Source: Buxus sempervirens (lineage: Eukaryota > Streptophyta > Magnoliopsida > Buxales > Buxaceae). Taken from it: DNA of 64,000 nt. How positions within the stretch are numbered: position 1 is the first letter of the stretch; each line of letters opens with the position of its first letter. A program made the translations under genes and the position numbers. Below, in pieces: positions 50,101-62,500 of the stretch. Where the stretch lies: contig OX387193.1 in the NCBI GenBank assembly GCA_947561395.2, positions 2,480,001-2,544,000 on the forward strand. Reading direction: 5' to 3'. The notes under the pieces are model-generated. The model searched no databases. It was not told the origin of the DNA and saw only the letters and a list, made by a program, of their open reading frames with translations.

Positions 50101-50760
50101 CAATGGTTCAAACCGGCTCACATACAATTCATACTTTTAAGCTAACCAAAATTAAACTGTTGATCCTATGGTTAAAGTTCCCAAATTGGCCGAATCTGAC
50201 CAATCGGTCAAGGTTAAATTGAACCATACTTTAATAGTCCATTCTAAAGCAGGATCTCTATGGTCCGATGTTTTAGAAATGGAATCAAAATTAAACGAAA
50301 ACCAAAATTAGCTAGCGTACGATTTGGGATTGATCCTTGTGCCCCAAACAATTGAAATCGACTTAGACTAAAATCAACCTTTTGATCTACTGCTTTACCT
50401 GATCCCAAAATTGAGTATGTAGGCAACACGAACAAATTCAAAATCGGATTCAGCCACAACTAAAAATAAACCCAATCAAATTCAAATTAAAATATCTTGT
50501 ACGAACAACGGGTCGGCTTGATCCCAAAATTGGTTGTAGCCAGAGAAGGATAAAATCAGGTTCAACGGCAATTAAAAATAAACCAAATCAAGTTGAAATT
50601 TAAATTGCCTTTTTGAACTACGGCTCGGCTTGATCCCAAAATTGCATACGTAGGCAGCCCGAAGAAATTTAGAATCGGGTTCAATCAACAATAATGGGTG
50701 AATCATGTTCGATCAAAAATTACAAAATCAAAATTTGGGTCAACAGCAAGTTAAAATTAC
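50100..50760. mobile_element. LTR fragment with internal ~115-bp tandem motif
   Basis: It shares with 54,900-55,700 the wording gatcccaaaattg-gtacgtaggcagcc followed by gaatcgggttcaatc and long aaaccaaatcaaa tracts. The motif is repeated about three times here. The gaactacg...cttgatccc...acgtaggcagcc wording is typical of plant gypsy-type LTRs. Ends are not defined; the fragment is old. Confidence 0.5.
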
Positions 50761-51963
50761 CTCCTTTTGGGTTTTTTACAACTGCAAAGCAATAAAATAA
50801 ATAGATGTAACAATTTTGAAATCTGGAAACCTAGAAATTTGAAATTCTTGACACCTTGATATCTGAAAATATAGAAATTTAGGGGACTAGATGAGATGTA
50901 TGGAAATCAAGAAATTTAGTTTCATATTTGCTTTGGTTTATTATTGTTTTTATATGATTTCATTTTTATTCGCCTTTCCTTTCATAATTTTAATTTTTTA
51001 TGTTCTCTAATGTATCTTGATTCTTTTTCTTTCTGTTTTCATTCAATTTTCATTTGCTTCTTAAGTATTATTTCCTGTTTGTTTTCGTTTTTATTAAAAT
51101 TTTAAAGTGTTCTTTTAGTTTTTCCTATAATTTGACATTTTTTTATGTATATGAAATTAGTGTCTTTTATTTATTTATTTATGATTTTGTACTTTTCTAT
51201 TGTTGCTATTTTTACTTTTCGTTAATTTCATAATTGTTTTACTGATATTTATTTGTGGTTATCAATTATTTATCTCTTCTTTGTCTTTTTCGTCCAATAT
51301 TTCCTTTTTGGTGTTTTCTGCCTTTTGAGGGTCCTAACTATTTTTTGGATACTTTTCATTTATGATGGATTTTACGACTTAATTTTATTATGTTCCTTGT
51401 AATTTTTCACAAATGATTCAAACATTTTGTTGGATTATAATTTCGATGATTTAATATTTTAAAGTGTCCTTGATTCGTTTTCGTCTAAGCTCATCTAATT
51501 TTAGCTGTAATTGGAAACAAATTTAATTGTCTTGCTTCCCCGCACTTCTCAATGATCAATTTTATCTACTTGTTGCTGTTGGTTAAGCCATTACTGAGTA
51601 GTGTTAGCCCTAAAATGTCTCCACAAGGGAGCGAAAATTCAAAGGTACTTCCGTCACTTATTTTATGGACATCATCCAACTGTCTCACATTGTTCTTTGC
51701 TGCTTTGTGTCCTTTCAGTGAAGGATTACTCTTGATTCTCGATACATACCGAACATGGAATTAGTGCGGGTGTTTTTTTTTTACTTAACCATGCACTGAA
51801 CTCAGATTTCCTGTCTAACCAACAGTCACTCAAAAACGGGGTATTTAGCACCTTCAACCATGAAGAATATAGATTTTGATATTCATCTTTACAAACTTTA
51901 TTTGTTTATTTTTTTCCTTTTTAATCTCTTTTTTCTTTTATTAAATGATTTGAAAATGTACAG
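50761..51963. other. T-rich spacer before the VAN3-binding pseudogene
   Basis: Mostly T-rich low-complexity DNA. A possible exon at about 51,552-51,644 (ending MSPQGSENSK before gtactt) is open but unrecognised and may be unrelated. Confidence 0.4.
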
Positions 51964-52797
51964 TATCCTATTGAGAAGGAAGAGAATGGGGAACTGGTTG
52001 AAGGATTTAAGGGAGAGGAAGAAGCAAGAAATACGAATCCAGAAAACCCAGTTGTATGCGGCAGTGTCAGTGCAGGGGTTGGCACTGCTGTTGTTCCATT
52101 AGCTTCCTAATCTGCAGCCTTTCTGACCATTCCGCTGCCCTCCACATTGGGCCGTCAAGAAAGTTGGTTGCTCTCACATCTGCGGCGGCTATTGTTGCAT
52201 CTGGTTGCATAGATATTGCGAAGGAAATGGGTCCAGATCGTGATCAAGTCCTAATAGTCGTCTATGGTGTTAATGCATGGACCAATGGTGATATCGTGAC
52301 CCTCACGGTAGGTGCAGCTACAGGTATTGCATAGATCCTCGTACTCCTTTGCTTCTAAACTATTATTGAGTAGTTTAGATGCAGTCACAAATACCAAACT
52401 ACGTAACCTAGACTATGAGGGAGCTTGAGAAGTTCATGGTGCTCTAGGGTAAACTTTGTGATATGTACTTCCCTTTGCTTGGCAGTTATTCCCTAGGAGG
52501 TTTGACCGCTTGTCCAGATATCATTTGTCCGAATCTAATTTCATCAACTATCAATGCAGCCTTACATGGTGCTGCAACTCTCAAGAGAGTGCGCGGAATG
52601 GGTATGGAATTTGAGGCCTTCCCCATGACGTGGAAGAGGTAGAGGATGGCAAAGGATTTGGGTATTTATCATCATTGAACTTTGTTTTCTGCAGGGGAGA
52701 TCTTAAAAAATGCCCAAGGAAAGGTGCAACTTCAACCTTTCCACCGCCTTGGGATAGACATGCTTTTGGTGGTTTGCCCATTAAATAGGTAGATGCT
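51964..52797 (+). pseudogene. VAN3-binding protein-like (DUF828), frameshifted
   Basis: VAN3-binding/FORKED-like proteins carry a DUF828 region and a PH domain and act in auxin-dependent vein patterning at the trans-Golgi. After tgtacag the frame reads RKRMGNWLKDLRERKKQEIR and IQKTQLYAAVSVQGLALLL (the WFKELKxRKKEExR...HAAVSVAGVAAAL block), then stops. One frame over, SAALHIGPSRKLVALTSAAA, IVASGCIDIAKEMGPDRDQV and NGDIVTLTVGAAT continue the same domain, so a +1 frameshift lies near 52,085-52,125. The sequence then splices in phase 1 at 52,320 (g/gtattg) to 52,566 (caatgcag/CC): ALHGAATLKRVRG, the family's ALRGAATLKAR block. After ttctgcag (about 52,693) a decayed piece (GEILKN...RKGA) recalls the PH-domain start GELLKRTRKG. 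The frameshift and missing ends make this a pseudogene or captured fragment. Confidence 0.75.
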
Positions 52798-52799
52798 TA

Positions 52800-53650
52800 G
52801 ATTAAGTTAATTTACAATAATTATGTCACTGATAGAAATTTGTTCTTAATGTCTTAAGGTATATTTTATTACGTGAATTGCAAGCCAAGAAAACCTGACC
52901 CAATTATGTTGCTGTAGGTGTTTCAATTTTTTGCTTTTATTCAGCAAAGTAGAGGTTTTTTTTTGGTAAAATTATTGAAATATTTAATTTTTTTGCCAAT
53001 GATCATGAGTATGACAATTTGTTCTTTCGTTTCCACTTTGTATGTTGCTGTGACTTCGTTCTTTTATTTTAAAGTTAAAATCTATATTTTGTGGTAGTGG
53101 AAGATAACCTGTCTATTTGCAATCCCTTGTAAGGTTCTGCAGGATATTTTAAGAGAGTCACAGGATCACGATTTTGGATCGGCAATTTCACGTGTTTTTG
53201 GTTGGTTCGTTGGAAATGGTCTGCATGTTAGTGTGGGTACTGGTAATAATATGCATTCAAGTATGTAGGAGAAGGTATGTGGAACTTTGTGGTAGTTTTC
53301 TAGTTACTTTCTTCATGCTTATTTTATTTTTAATGCATTTCATTTCTGAGCTTTGTTTAGTGCATTTGTTTAGGATCCATGGCTGTTACGTTATATCTTC
53401 ATGGTTCACAATTTGAGAAGTTTCGTATGTTATGTTTAGTGGCTTGTTTTTTTAATCTATGCATGGTATTTTATAATTGCTATATAATGCGCTAATAAAG
53501 ATGCTGGTTGAAGAACTATTGTTGAAATTTCAAATTGTTTTTAAAAAACACGTCTGCTTTTAGTTTCCATTATTTATATTATAACTACTTTTATTTTATT
53601 CATTGCAACCTGCTGCTGTTTTGATATTTGTTTTATAATTATGTAGTCTA
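52800..53650 (+). other. possible exon and T-rich flank, unrecognised
   Basis: After ggttctgcag (about 53,142) a frame reads DILRESQDHDFGSAISRVFG, then WFVGNGLHVSVGTGNNMHSS and a stop. It may be another decayed exon, possibly of the VAN3-binding pseudogene, but I cannot match it. The rest is AT-rich. Confidence 0.25.
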
Positions 53651-53833
53651 TTTATAAGTGTTAAAGCACTTCGAAGTTAAAATATCTATTTTCATCATAA
53701 GTGTTAAGGCCCTCAGAATTAAAAAAAAAACTGAAAAAATTACATTCCTTTATTTTTCCCATTAATGAATTGTTGACGTGGTAATATTTAACTAATAAAA
53801 ATAAAAATGAAAAAAATTTAAGAAGGAATGGTA

Positions 53834-53944
53834 TGGCGTAGTTCAATAAGTACCACAAGTGTTTGTGGCGTAGTTCAATAACTACATTGCAGATGTGTTT
53901 GTATCCACGTTGCCACAAGTGTTTGTGGTGTAGTTCAATAAATA
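53834..53944. repeat. 60-bp tandem duplication with a palindromic motif
   Basis: CCACAAGTGTTTGTGG at 53,853-53,868 and 53,913-53,928 is followed each time by [c/t]gtagttcaata; the period is 60 bp. The motif itself pairs CCACAA with TTGTGG around GTGT. A further partial copy (ggcgtagttcaataagta) precedes it at about 53,835. Confidence 0.7.
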
Positions 53945-54157
53945 TCCCACTTTTATGAAAAGGGTGAACAGCTTGAGAGGGAGATTTGGACGGAGTGTTG
54001 CAGAAGGATTTGGACGAAGAGATTGAGAGAGATAGAAAGAGATTAAGAAAGAAACAAAGAAAAATATTCAAGGAGATTCTACAGTAAGATATACATGAAA
54101 TCTTCTCCTTTTCGTCATTGTAATCTCTCCAAATCCTCACGTCAGAGTTCCTAGAGT

Positions 54158-54159
<2 letters not shown>

Positions 54160-54195
<36 letters not shown>
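54160..54195. repeat. GA dinucleotide microsatellite
   Basis: About 18 uninterrupted ga/ag units. A similar but shorter ct tract occurs at 4781-4802 and another ga tract at about 15,027-15,046. Confidence 0.95.
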
Positions 54196-54197
<2 letters not shown>

Positions 54198-54289
54198 GGA
54201 TCCCCTGGTTGTTGTTGGACCCATCTTATTTCTATCTATAAGTCCAGATTTCAGACAGTCTTCGTCCAACAAATCACCTGAAAGGGGTG

Positions 54290-56120
54290 TTATCTAATCT
54301 CCCCGTAGGGTTTGAAACCTAGAAAAAGGTGTTTCAGATATATATAAATTCATCACATCTAAGTAATCATCCAGAAGTGAAAGAAAAGGGCAAACACGTG
54401 TCAAAGGCACCATGGTAGCGCTTCGGCGAAATTTCCTGACGAGTTTGGCCCGCTTGGGAGCGCTTGCTGCGTTATGGTCGCACTCGGGCATAATTTTTTT
54501 GCCTGATTTGCTGTCTAGGGAAGGTTTCTGGCCAAAAGGGTTAGCTGAGATGCATCTAGGGCGCCATGGGCCATGCCCAGGCACGAGCCTAGCGCGTGCG
54601 GGCCGCGCCAAATCATTGTCCCAACTTGTCAAGGCAGCATCCACACGCCCCACGTCGGGCCCCAAAAAAAGGCGGTGCAAGCCCGTCCACTCAAGTCCAA
54701 AATGCATATGCCAAGATCGCTTACCATGGCCCACGTGCCTTAGACTTGCGCACGGGTCAAGCGAGCCCATCCGCGGCCCGCATGCTCATGCCAGGCCCTC
54801 GTGCGCCTGTGGGCATGGATACGATTTCAACCGTGGATCCGATTCGCCCAAAAACCTTCAAATCAAGCACCTTTGCCTAATTTCTGTCCATTTTGACCCC
54901 AAAAAAATTTGGAGAAATTCCCAAAAATCCCTAACGCATTCAAAGCTTTTCAAATCAAACCCAAATATTCCAAATTTGACCAAAAATGTTTCTCAAGTCC
55001 CTCATATTAAACCAAATCCTTACAAGTATGTGTCAAATTGACCCAAACGCCAAACATATGCAAGTCATATCATTATGCCAACCCAAACCAAGCCTTGCAT
55101 AAACCAAAATACTAAACCGGTTTGCATAGAATCTATACTTCCAAATAGACCAAACTCAAACCATTTCTTCTATGGTTCAAAATTTCAAAATCAAACCAAA
55201 TGCAAATCGGATCTTTATGGTCCAAACAATTGAAACCAAATCAAACAGTTTCGTCTACAATTCAAATCAAATCAAACCTAAAATTGGATCCTAGTGACCC
55301 AATTCAAATTCAAACCCAAAACACCCAATTGAACTACGTATTGACTTGACACCCAAAATTGGGTACGTAGGCAGCCTGAACAAAAATTTGAAATCGGGTT
55401 CAGTCGCAATAAAAAATAAAACCAAACCAAATCCAAATTTAAAACACCATTTTTTGAACTACGGTTTGTCTTGATCCCATAAATGGGTACGTAGGCAGCC
55501 TGAAATAAATTAAAAATCGGGTTTAGTTGCAAATAAAAATTTACCAACCCAATTTTCATTAGTAGACTTTGAGAGTTAGAATCAAAGGGTTGTCATATAG
55601 TCTATTATGTAGTTAAGGATCAATGATCTTGAGTGGGTCCGCACCCCATAAAATAAAAACCCGCATCAATAAGTGAAATCGTGTTCGATCAAGAAAAGTT
55701 CAATTTTTATATCAACATGAATAATGATTTGACCGTATGATTGTGTGTGTGACTTCACATCTACATGCATCCGGTGTCCAAGGAGGAGGTAGAGAACGGG
55801 CGTATAAGATGACACAAAATCCATGCGTTGTGTGTGTGGGAGGGTGGGGAGGAAAAGGAGTAGTTGTATAGCTGCCTCCCCTTTTTTTTGTTTGTTTGCT
55901 GGTATAATGGTTAATAACTATCTAAACCCATTGCCGTTATGAAGGTTGACTATCATGGTCCTCTTCCCTTCTGCTAGTACTGTATTTCAAGTTGTGCATC
56001 CATAATAATGGATAAAATACATTAATAGCAGCCATAAGGGTGGTTGTTTGTAGTTTGAGAGATGGATAGATATCCACCTGTACAAATTATTGAATATCCA
56101 GCTTAACAAAAACTTTTAAT
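54290..56120 (+). mobile_element. probable LTR with adjacent tRNA-iMet primer-binding site
   Basis: The stretch shows LTR-like wording: paired gaactacg...gatccc...gggtacgtaggcagcctgaa motifs (about 55,333-55,505, period about 120 bp), shared with the fragment at 50.1-50.8 kb, and an unusually GC-rich block (54,420-54,850). Eleven to 25 bases after a candidate LTR end (gcttaaca) follows tggtaccagagctatccga, close to the plant tRNA-iMet primer-binding site tggtatcagagc. The following kilobases are T-rich without gag or pol, so the element would be non-autonomous or decayed. Ends are approximate: I could not fix the left TG end or a target duplication. Confidence 0.4.
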
Positions 56121-56130
56121 GGTACCAGAG

Positions 56131-56149
56131 CTATCCGATCATGCAAGAC
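56131..56149 (+). other. candidate retrotransposon primer-binding site
   Basis: tggtaccagagc differs by one base from tggtatcagagc, the complement of the 3' end of initiator methionine tRNA, and is placed just after an LTR-like sequence. Confidence 0.45.
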
Positions 56150-56547
56150 CTTGCGTATACGGAAGCACCGTGAAATCAAGGTTTAGAATTCTTTTCAGGT
56201 TTTACAATTAATTTCTATTCTTCTTTATTTTTGATTTTTTAATATTTGATTAAAAGGTTAATAATTATTCTTTTATATTATTTGATATCTTTCAGAATTT
56301 AATTTTAACATGTCATTATCGTACATATCGATTTTTACTTTATTTTTTTTGTTGAATGATTTATTCATTTATTGCTTTTTTTATTTAGTAATTTTCAATA
56401 TTCATTTTTTTGGCTTTTTGGCCTATTTAGTTTGTTGAATTTCTAACTACTTATTTATATCGTGTGGCTTGATTTGCTTTTGCAAATTTTCTTTGTGATT
56501 TAACTATGTTTCTGATTTTTCTATGATTTGAGTTTGTTGATCGGGAT

Positions 56548-56648
56548 TTTTATCTTATTTTTCTTTTTCTTCAGTTTATATCGCAAATGCTTATTTTTTT
56601 ATCTTATTTTTCTTTTTCTTCAGTTTATATCGCAAATGCTTATTTTTT
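56548..56648. repeat. 49-bp tandem duplication
   Basis: The segment tatcttatttttctttttct...tatatcgcaaatgcttattt occurs twice in a row with period 49 and no mismatch seen. This is a recent local duplication in T-rich DNA. Confidence 0.85.
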
Positions 56649-56649
56649 T

Positions 56650-58600
56650 TATTCACATTTGCATCAATGTGTATTTTTTTTAGTTTTATTGACATATTCT
56701 GAATTTGATTTTGTTCTTATTCCCTCTTTCCTTTAATTTTATTTCATTACATATAACGATAGGTTTATTAAATATTTTTTATGAATTTTTTTATGTCCTT
56801 TATCTTCTCATATCTTTCCTTTTTTTTATAACGTTCTTCTATTATTTATTCTTTTATCACTTTTTTGAGGTAGTATAATTTATACGTTCTCAAAGTTTGC
56901 CGTTTTAACTGATTTCTTTAAAATTTAATGGTAAAAGATAACAAGTAAATTAAAATGATTATTAAGCTTCCTGTCATATCTTAAAGAATGAAAACCCAAA
57001 GGATAACGGTAAGAAGATTGAAATCTAATTTAAACTAAAGCTCGATAAAAAAGGCCAAATATGGGTTAAACATGGTGAAAATTATAAATATAGAAGTATA
57101 CAATGACGAGAATATAAGAAATCTAAATAGAAAGTTAAAATCACTAAAATTTAAACGGATAAACGTGTTCAACGCCAAATTAGAAGAAATTTAAAAACTT
57201 ATTGTAATTAATTAAGAAAGTATGCCTAAATTGAAAATCAAAAGTGATAAGAAGAACATAACAGAATAAGTTAAAATGTTAAATCACGATAAAAATATAT
57301 GAAAACAGGTTAAAACGTAAAAGTACAAATAAGTATATTTACAATTTCCTCTCTTTTTTTTCTTTAAGGTATGACAGGATGTTGAAAATGTAGTCTGGTT
57401 GGGTTTCTTTCTAAACTTCATTTAGTTGAATGTTTATATTTCTTTTTTTATTATATTAAGCTTTACAGTTTTTGAACTTGTTTAATTTGATTTATATAGT
57501 CTTGGTTTGATTCGACTTTCATTCAAGTTTCTGTTTTGAGTTTTCTTGGTTGATAGTTTGATGAGATATTTGTATTTTTTGTATATTATTGTTCTAATCA
57601 TATGTTTCCCTTTCTAATTTTTTTTTTAATCCTTTATTCATTTTCACTTTTACAATTCAGAAATTTTCTGTAAGCGCCTTGTGTTTTTCGTTGACTTTAT
57701 TTATTGTATTTTAGTATGTTCATTTGTTTTTATGTGATTTCGTTACATTTGAACAGTGTTACATTTTTTTGTTATACATTCATTTTTTATTTCGGATTTT
57801 TTTATTATTATTTTATTTTAAATTTACGTAAATATTTATTATTTTCCTTGTTAGTTTTCATTTCATATATAATGAAACGCATAATGAGTAGCTTTATTGT
57901 TTTACAATATTTGACGCATGCTACCAAAGTTTGCCTGTCTTTATTAGGAGCGGCACTGAAACCATTGGTTTCGTGTTCCTCTAAAATATATTATGAAATT
58001 AGCGAAATTAAAGGCATATGGTGCTGGTTCCACTCATTCCGTAGTTGAAATGTGAGAAATTTTGTGATTTCTTTTATTTTGCAGAGGTTTTCAACCGCAC
58101 GAAGGAAATTTTGCCTATGTTGTGCTAAACCTGTGGAGACAAATTGAGGGAGCAAGGAGGGCGTGCTTGTTTTTGGTCCTCGTCTTTGCCTAAAAAAAAT
58201 ATTACAAAGAGAACTCATAGAAAATAAACGAAAGGTGGGCCGGGCAGAAGAAGGGTGGTGGTCATATATCTAGCCTAGACTTCTTGTTCAAACTTTTTTT
58301 TCTTTAGAAAGAAGAGACGGGTTGAAAAAAGAAATGGAAAGAGAGAAGAAACGGGGGGGAGGGTGGCAGGAGTGCGTAAATCCACAGCTTCCTACTTCAT
58401 GCATTGTTTGAGCACAAAAAAACAGAGAAACAAAGGAGAGGGAGATGAGAGTGGTGGAGGAGGGGGGAGGCGGGATACCTATCGTTTGCCCTTCGTCATC
58501 GTAGAAAGCCGGTGCTGGGCTCTGCTATTCGGTGTGGGCTTTTGGGTGTCATTCCCGCCACAGACATCAAGTTCATCACTTTTATATAAATGACATACAT
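56650..58600. other. AT-rich non-coding DNA
   Basis: T-rich sequence, then an A-rich block (56,930-57,340), then T-rich again. A purine-rich stretch lies at 58,300-58,470. Open reading frames here are short and low in complexity; none is recognised. Confidence 0.5.
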
Positions 58601-58810
58601 AGTTTTAGGATCTTTATGCATAAATATATTTAAATTTATGTATTTTATTTCTATAAATATAATAATATCTCATTTTTATATATTATATTATTACACATAT
58701 CAAATATGTATAATATAAATGTGTATAAATATGAATACAAATATTTATATTTAAAAAATATAAGTATATATTATATATTTATCATATATAGAATGTAAAT
58801 ATATGTATGT
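58600..58810. repeat. AT-rich low-complexity tract
   Basis: Nearly pure tataaatata-type sequence with many short alternating AT runs; possibly a DNA-unwinding or matrix-attachment-like tract, without direct proof. Confidence 0.6.
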
Positions 58811-59503
58811 GATCTTGTGTGTCTGTTGTGGGTATATCTATAACATAAAAATATTATTATTTCTATTAGTCATAAAGAAAAATACCTAATTTTCCACTCT
58901 TTGCTGAACGGAAAAATTTGTTTTTTACCATTCAATTTTATCATGTCTTACTATACATTTCACTTTTAAAATCTTTTCCTTAACGATTTATTCATTTTTC
59001 ACTTTTGTGATTTTGTAATATTCTATATGCCCTTATTTTTCTTTTTGCTTATTTCATTTGTTGAATTTATTTGTATTTGTTTTCTTTTTCTTTTTTGATT
59101 TATTGTTTGGTGTATTGATTATTATGTAGCTATGTTTTTCTTTTTCTTTTTTTTCTGTTTAATGCCTCTTTAAAAAAAATTATATGATTAAGCTTGTTTT
59201 TTCATGTTCTTTTGTATAAATTTCTGTATTTTTTTATTATTAAGCTTTTAGGCTTATTTATCTTTTTTAGTTCTATTTGTTTTTATTTTTTACAACATAA
59301 AATAAATTTCTAAACCTATTAGTCATTCTCTTTTGTTTTCTATTAGAGTGCTAGTACACTCATTCATTATATTGGCTATACCATATAAAATATATTTTGC
59401 TGCTTGTAAAAGCGTTTTGAAATGCACCCACCTTAATGTATAATTTTACGTTTTTCCCGACTAAATTGATCTTTAATTTTCTTTGATTTTAGTGTTTTCG
59501 TTA
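58811..59503. other. T-rich spacer up to the duplication border
   Basis: T-rich DNA similar in style to 49.2-49.7 and 50.9-51.5 kb. The segmental duplication starts at tcaattttgagatatttg (59,506). Upstream of this point nothing matches the SEC14-like exon region of copy 1. Confidence 0.5.
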
Positions 59504-62500
59504 AATCAATTTTGAGATATTTGTTTTTATTTTGAAATTTTACCATTTCTGTTGTGTTTTATAATTTTACCCTTGTAGGACGTTGACTTTGTATTTCTTT
59601 GCCTGCAAGAGAATAGAAAATATTGTTTGCCCAATTAGGCAAATTTGGGGAAAAGATAGAGATTGATGCTTCAAAAATTAGCAACCTACTCAAGTGAATC
59701 CCTTTTGTTCTGAATTCTGCAAATTCAGAATCCGTATGTTCGATGAGCTTTTCAGATTTACCCTACATTTTATGTACACTAAGTGATATGATTTGAAATC
59801 AGAAAATACCATCCACAGTTGTCAAATATTATGACAAATTTTTGTACAATCTGGAGAAAAAAAATTAGATAATAAGCTTGATGTATATGTGTGTGTTGGG
59901 TAAAGCATATGCTGTTGTCAGTGGCACGTGTTAGTAACCACATCATCTAATTTCTTTTGTTTTTAGTTTATTTTGTTTCTGTTAACAAGCATAGAAATTA
60001 AAGACTGTAAGGTTAGGAATATGATGGACAGAAGTTATATGAAGATAAAATGCAATTTTCAATCTCAAATAACAGTCTGGCATTGGCGTTATCTAACTTG
60101 AAGGAGAATTTTGCTTCTTAAGGTGTAATTGTTAATCAATGATGTAGAAAATCATTAGCCATCCAAGAAAGGTTACTGTTTTGCAGAGAGCAGCAGCCTT
60201 GTAGTTATTTTAAGAAGCACTAGGAACCAAGCATCAATTATTCTTTAAGTAGTGGAATACAAATATGATAGGTAGGAAAGGGGGAAAAAATTGAGGGGGG
60301 GCAACATTCTTCTAATTGCTGATTTCACTGAGCACCTTAAACTGTTGATGATGGATCCTTATTGTATAACCTGCCAAAAAATCTTTGCAGCAGGCCTTTC
60401 CAATGAGTGTATACAGGGGATGTTATAACAAAAAAATTCTTTAAACGGGGTTCTTTCTTTTGTTTAATTTTTTTTTAAAAGCGCTAACATGTTTACCTTG
60501 AACAAGGACAATAGAGAAATGAACTAATGAGTCGCTGATCTTTGACAATAAATCCACAAAAAACTGCTACACCATCAAGCAGGAACTTTTTTAAACAGGC
60601 AATAGGTGTTTGTAAATTAGCAAATTATTAGTGTTTTAAAACATATAAAAGAAAACATTAGCAAAAAATTATGAAATCAAATACATGTTGTAAAATAGGC
60701 AAACTCGTAAAAAAACTTAATGCAGACTAAAATACATCAAATATAAGTGGGATAACGACAGAATTTCGAACTTGTCTGATTTTTTTTCATTCCAATTCAT
60801 AAAGGAAAATGAGAATAATTCACTGAATTTTTTTTTTCTAGAAATACACATTAAGACATGAAGTATAGCTGTACTTACTTGAACGTTATGGCTGAGTGAG
60901 AAAAATACCAGCAAATTGAAGGCTATGTGAGAGGAAATGTTTGTTGAACGAAAGAAAATAAATATGGTGGATAGAAGACCAACAAACATGGTTTGTTTTC
61001 ATCTCTTTTATTTGTAAACTTTTATCACCTTGTTTCATGCATTTTATTGTGGTTACCATTTTCCATGCCTAACTTTTTTGTTGCAGATTTAGAAATCAAT
61101 GTGTTATGCAATATAAAGTTTCTTCTATACTCCTGTGCAAGTTGTGGTATGATTTATATTTTGTAATTTTTGATTATTAGTTGTAATAATCTTTGTACTT
61201 TAAAGGTAAGAAATCATCTCTGTTTGTTTGCCACTGCCAAAAGATTTTTCTAATCAGGTAAGAATGAACACTTATCATCAATGCGTGAAAAGGTAATATT
61301 TAATTATTGTCATTATCAACACAACAATTGTTTTTCTAATTATTCTTTCATTATCAGCACAACAATTGTTTTTCATGAATTAACTGATTTTTATGGTTGG
61401 CAGCCAATAGGTCAATCACTGGGGAGAATTATTTGAATAATTAAATTCAGTATGCCATGCATATTGCAAAAAATGTTTTACCTAACATTTTAAACGAAGT
61501 CACTCAACTATTCCTGCATCAATGGAGCTATTACAGGTCCTTTGGGGTGTTGAAGATCCCAAAAATGGACAGATTAGAAGTGTATTTTAGAAAGGTGATT
61601 ATAGGGATTTTGGGAGGTGTTCCGTAGATGTTGTCTTGGGCAATATTACGAGCAATATATGGCTTAGATTTTTTGCTAGGATTGTTGTTGTTGGCTGTTT
61701 AGACAGCAGGTGATTTCATGGAAAAGGAAAGGAAAAAACAATGGAGCGGCCATTGTTGTGTTGTTTGGCCTTGGTGTGTATGTGAATTGAAAGTCATTTG
61801 GTTACTATTTCTGGTGCAGTAGGATGTTGGCTGCAACCTATCAGGTGTTTTTGGATGAAACTCTTTGGTGCAATATTGGTTAATCTGGAAGGTGGTAGAA
61901 TATGAATGGATTAGCTTAATGGGGATCAAAATGTTGTGTCATGTTGGGTTGGTTGATGTTCTGACTGAAGTATATTGATGAGAGCTTGGTCAACGAGGAT
62001 ATAAGGGGCCTAAATAAACACAGGCTAAGCATGCAAAGGGTTATTAAGTAGGTAAATGTAAATCAGTACAACACGTATTTGGGTGGCTATTGGGAGTTGT
62101 AGAGGTCTGAAATTTTCATAAATAATTGGTTGATAATATTTTATTACGTGGAGGACATAAGGGCCCTAAATAGGCATTGTAATGGGGGAAAATTAAGTAT
62201 TTATGGTTGCTACTTTAGTGCAGAATTTATTGATTAATTGGGGTTTTATTTGGCATGGGAAATGAAGAATTGATAATGGTTTAAAGGTTAATTTGGTTGA
62301 GAGATGATTGGTTATGAAATAGGCTGATTGGAAGGGTGTGGACTAGATTTCGAAGGATGAAAGTAGAATGGTTAGGTCTATCGTTGGTGAGGGTTGTTGA
62401 AGAGCTAGGAGACTTGTTATGTTTGATGAGCTATTTAAATGTGTTGAGAGGAAAAATCCGTTTTATCCGGTTTAGGTGATTTGGGAGCTATAGATAAGTT

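Noticed and set aside
51964-52109. Reading YPIEKEENGELVEGFKGEEE after the acceptor at 51,964
   Set aside because: It is an open frame, but the frame one base over matches the DUF828 block GNWLKDLRERKKQE...YAAVSV, so the first reading is a shadow.
53661-54272. 203-codon minus-strand ORF
   Set aside because: Built largely from the GA microsatellite (poly Leu-Ser) and low-complexity T-rich DNA; no domain, no supported start.
54294-55041. Overlapping ORFs of 158, 209 and 94 codons on both strands
   Set aside because: They come from a GC-rich block within LTR-like sequence; opposite strands are equally open and nothing resembles a known protein.
58363-58593. 76-codon ORF with a Gly-rich run
   Set aside because: Arises from a purine-rich simple sequence; no splice or domain support.
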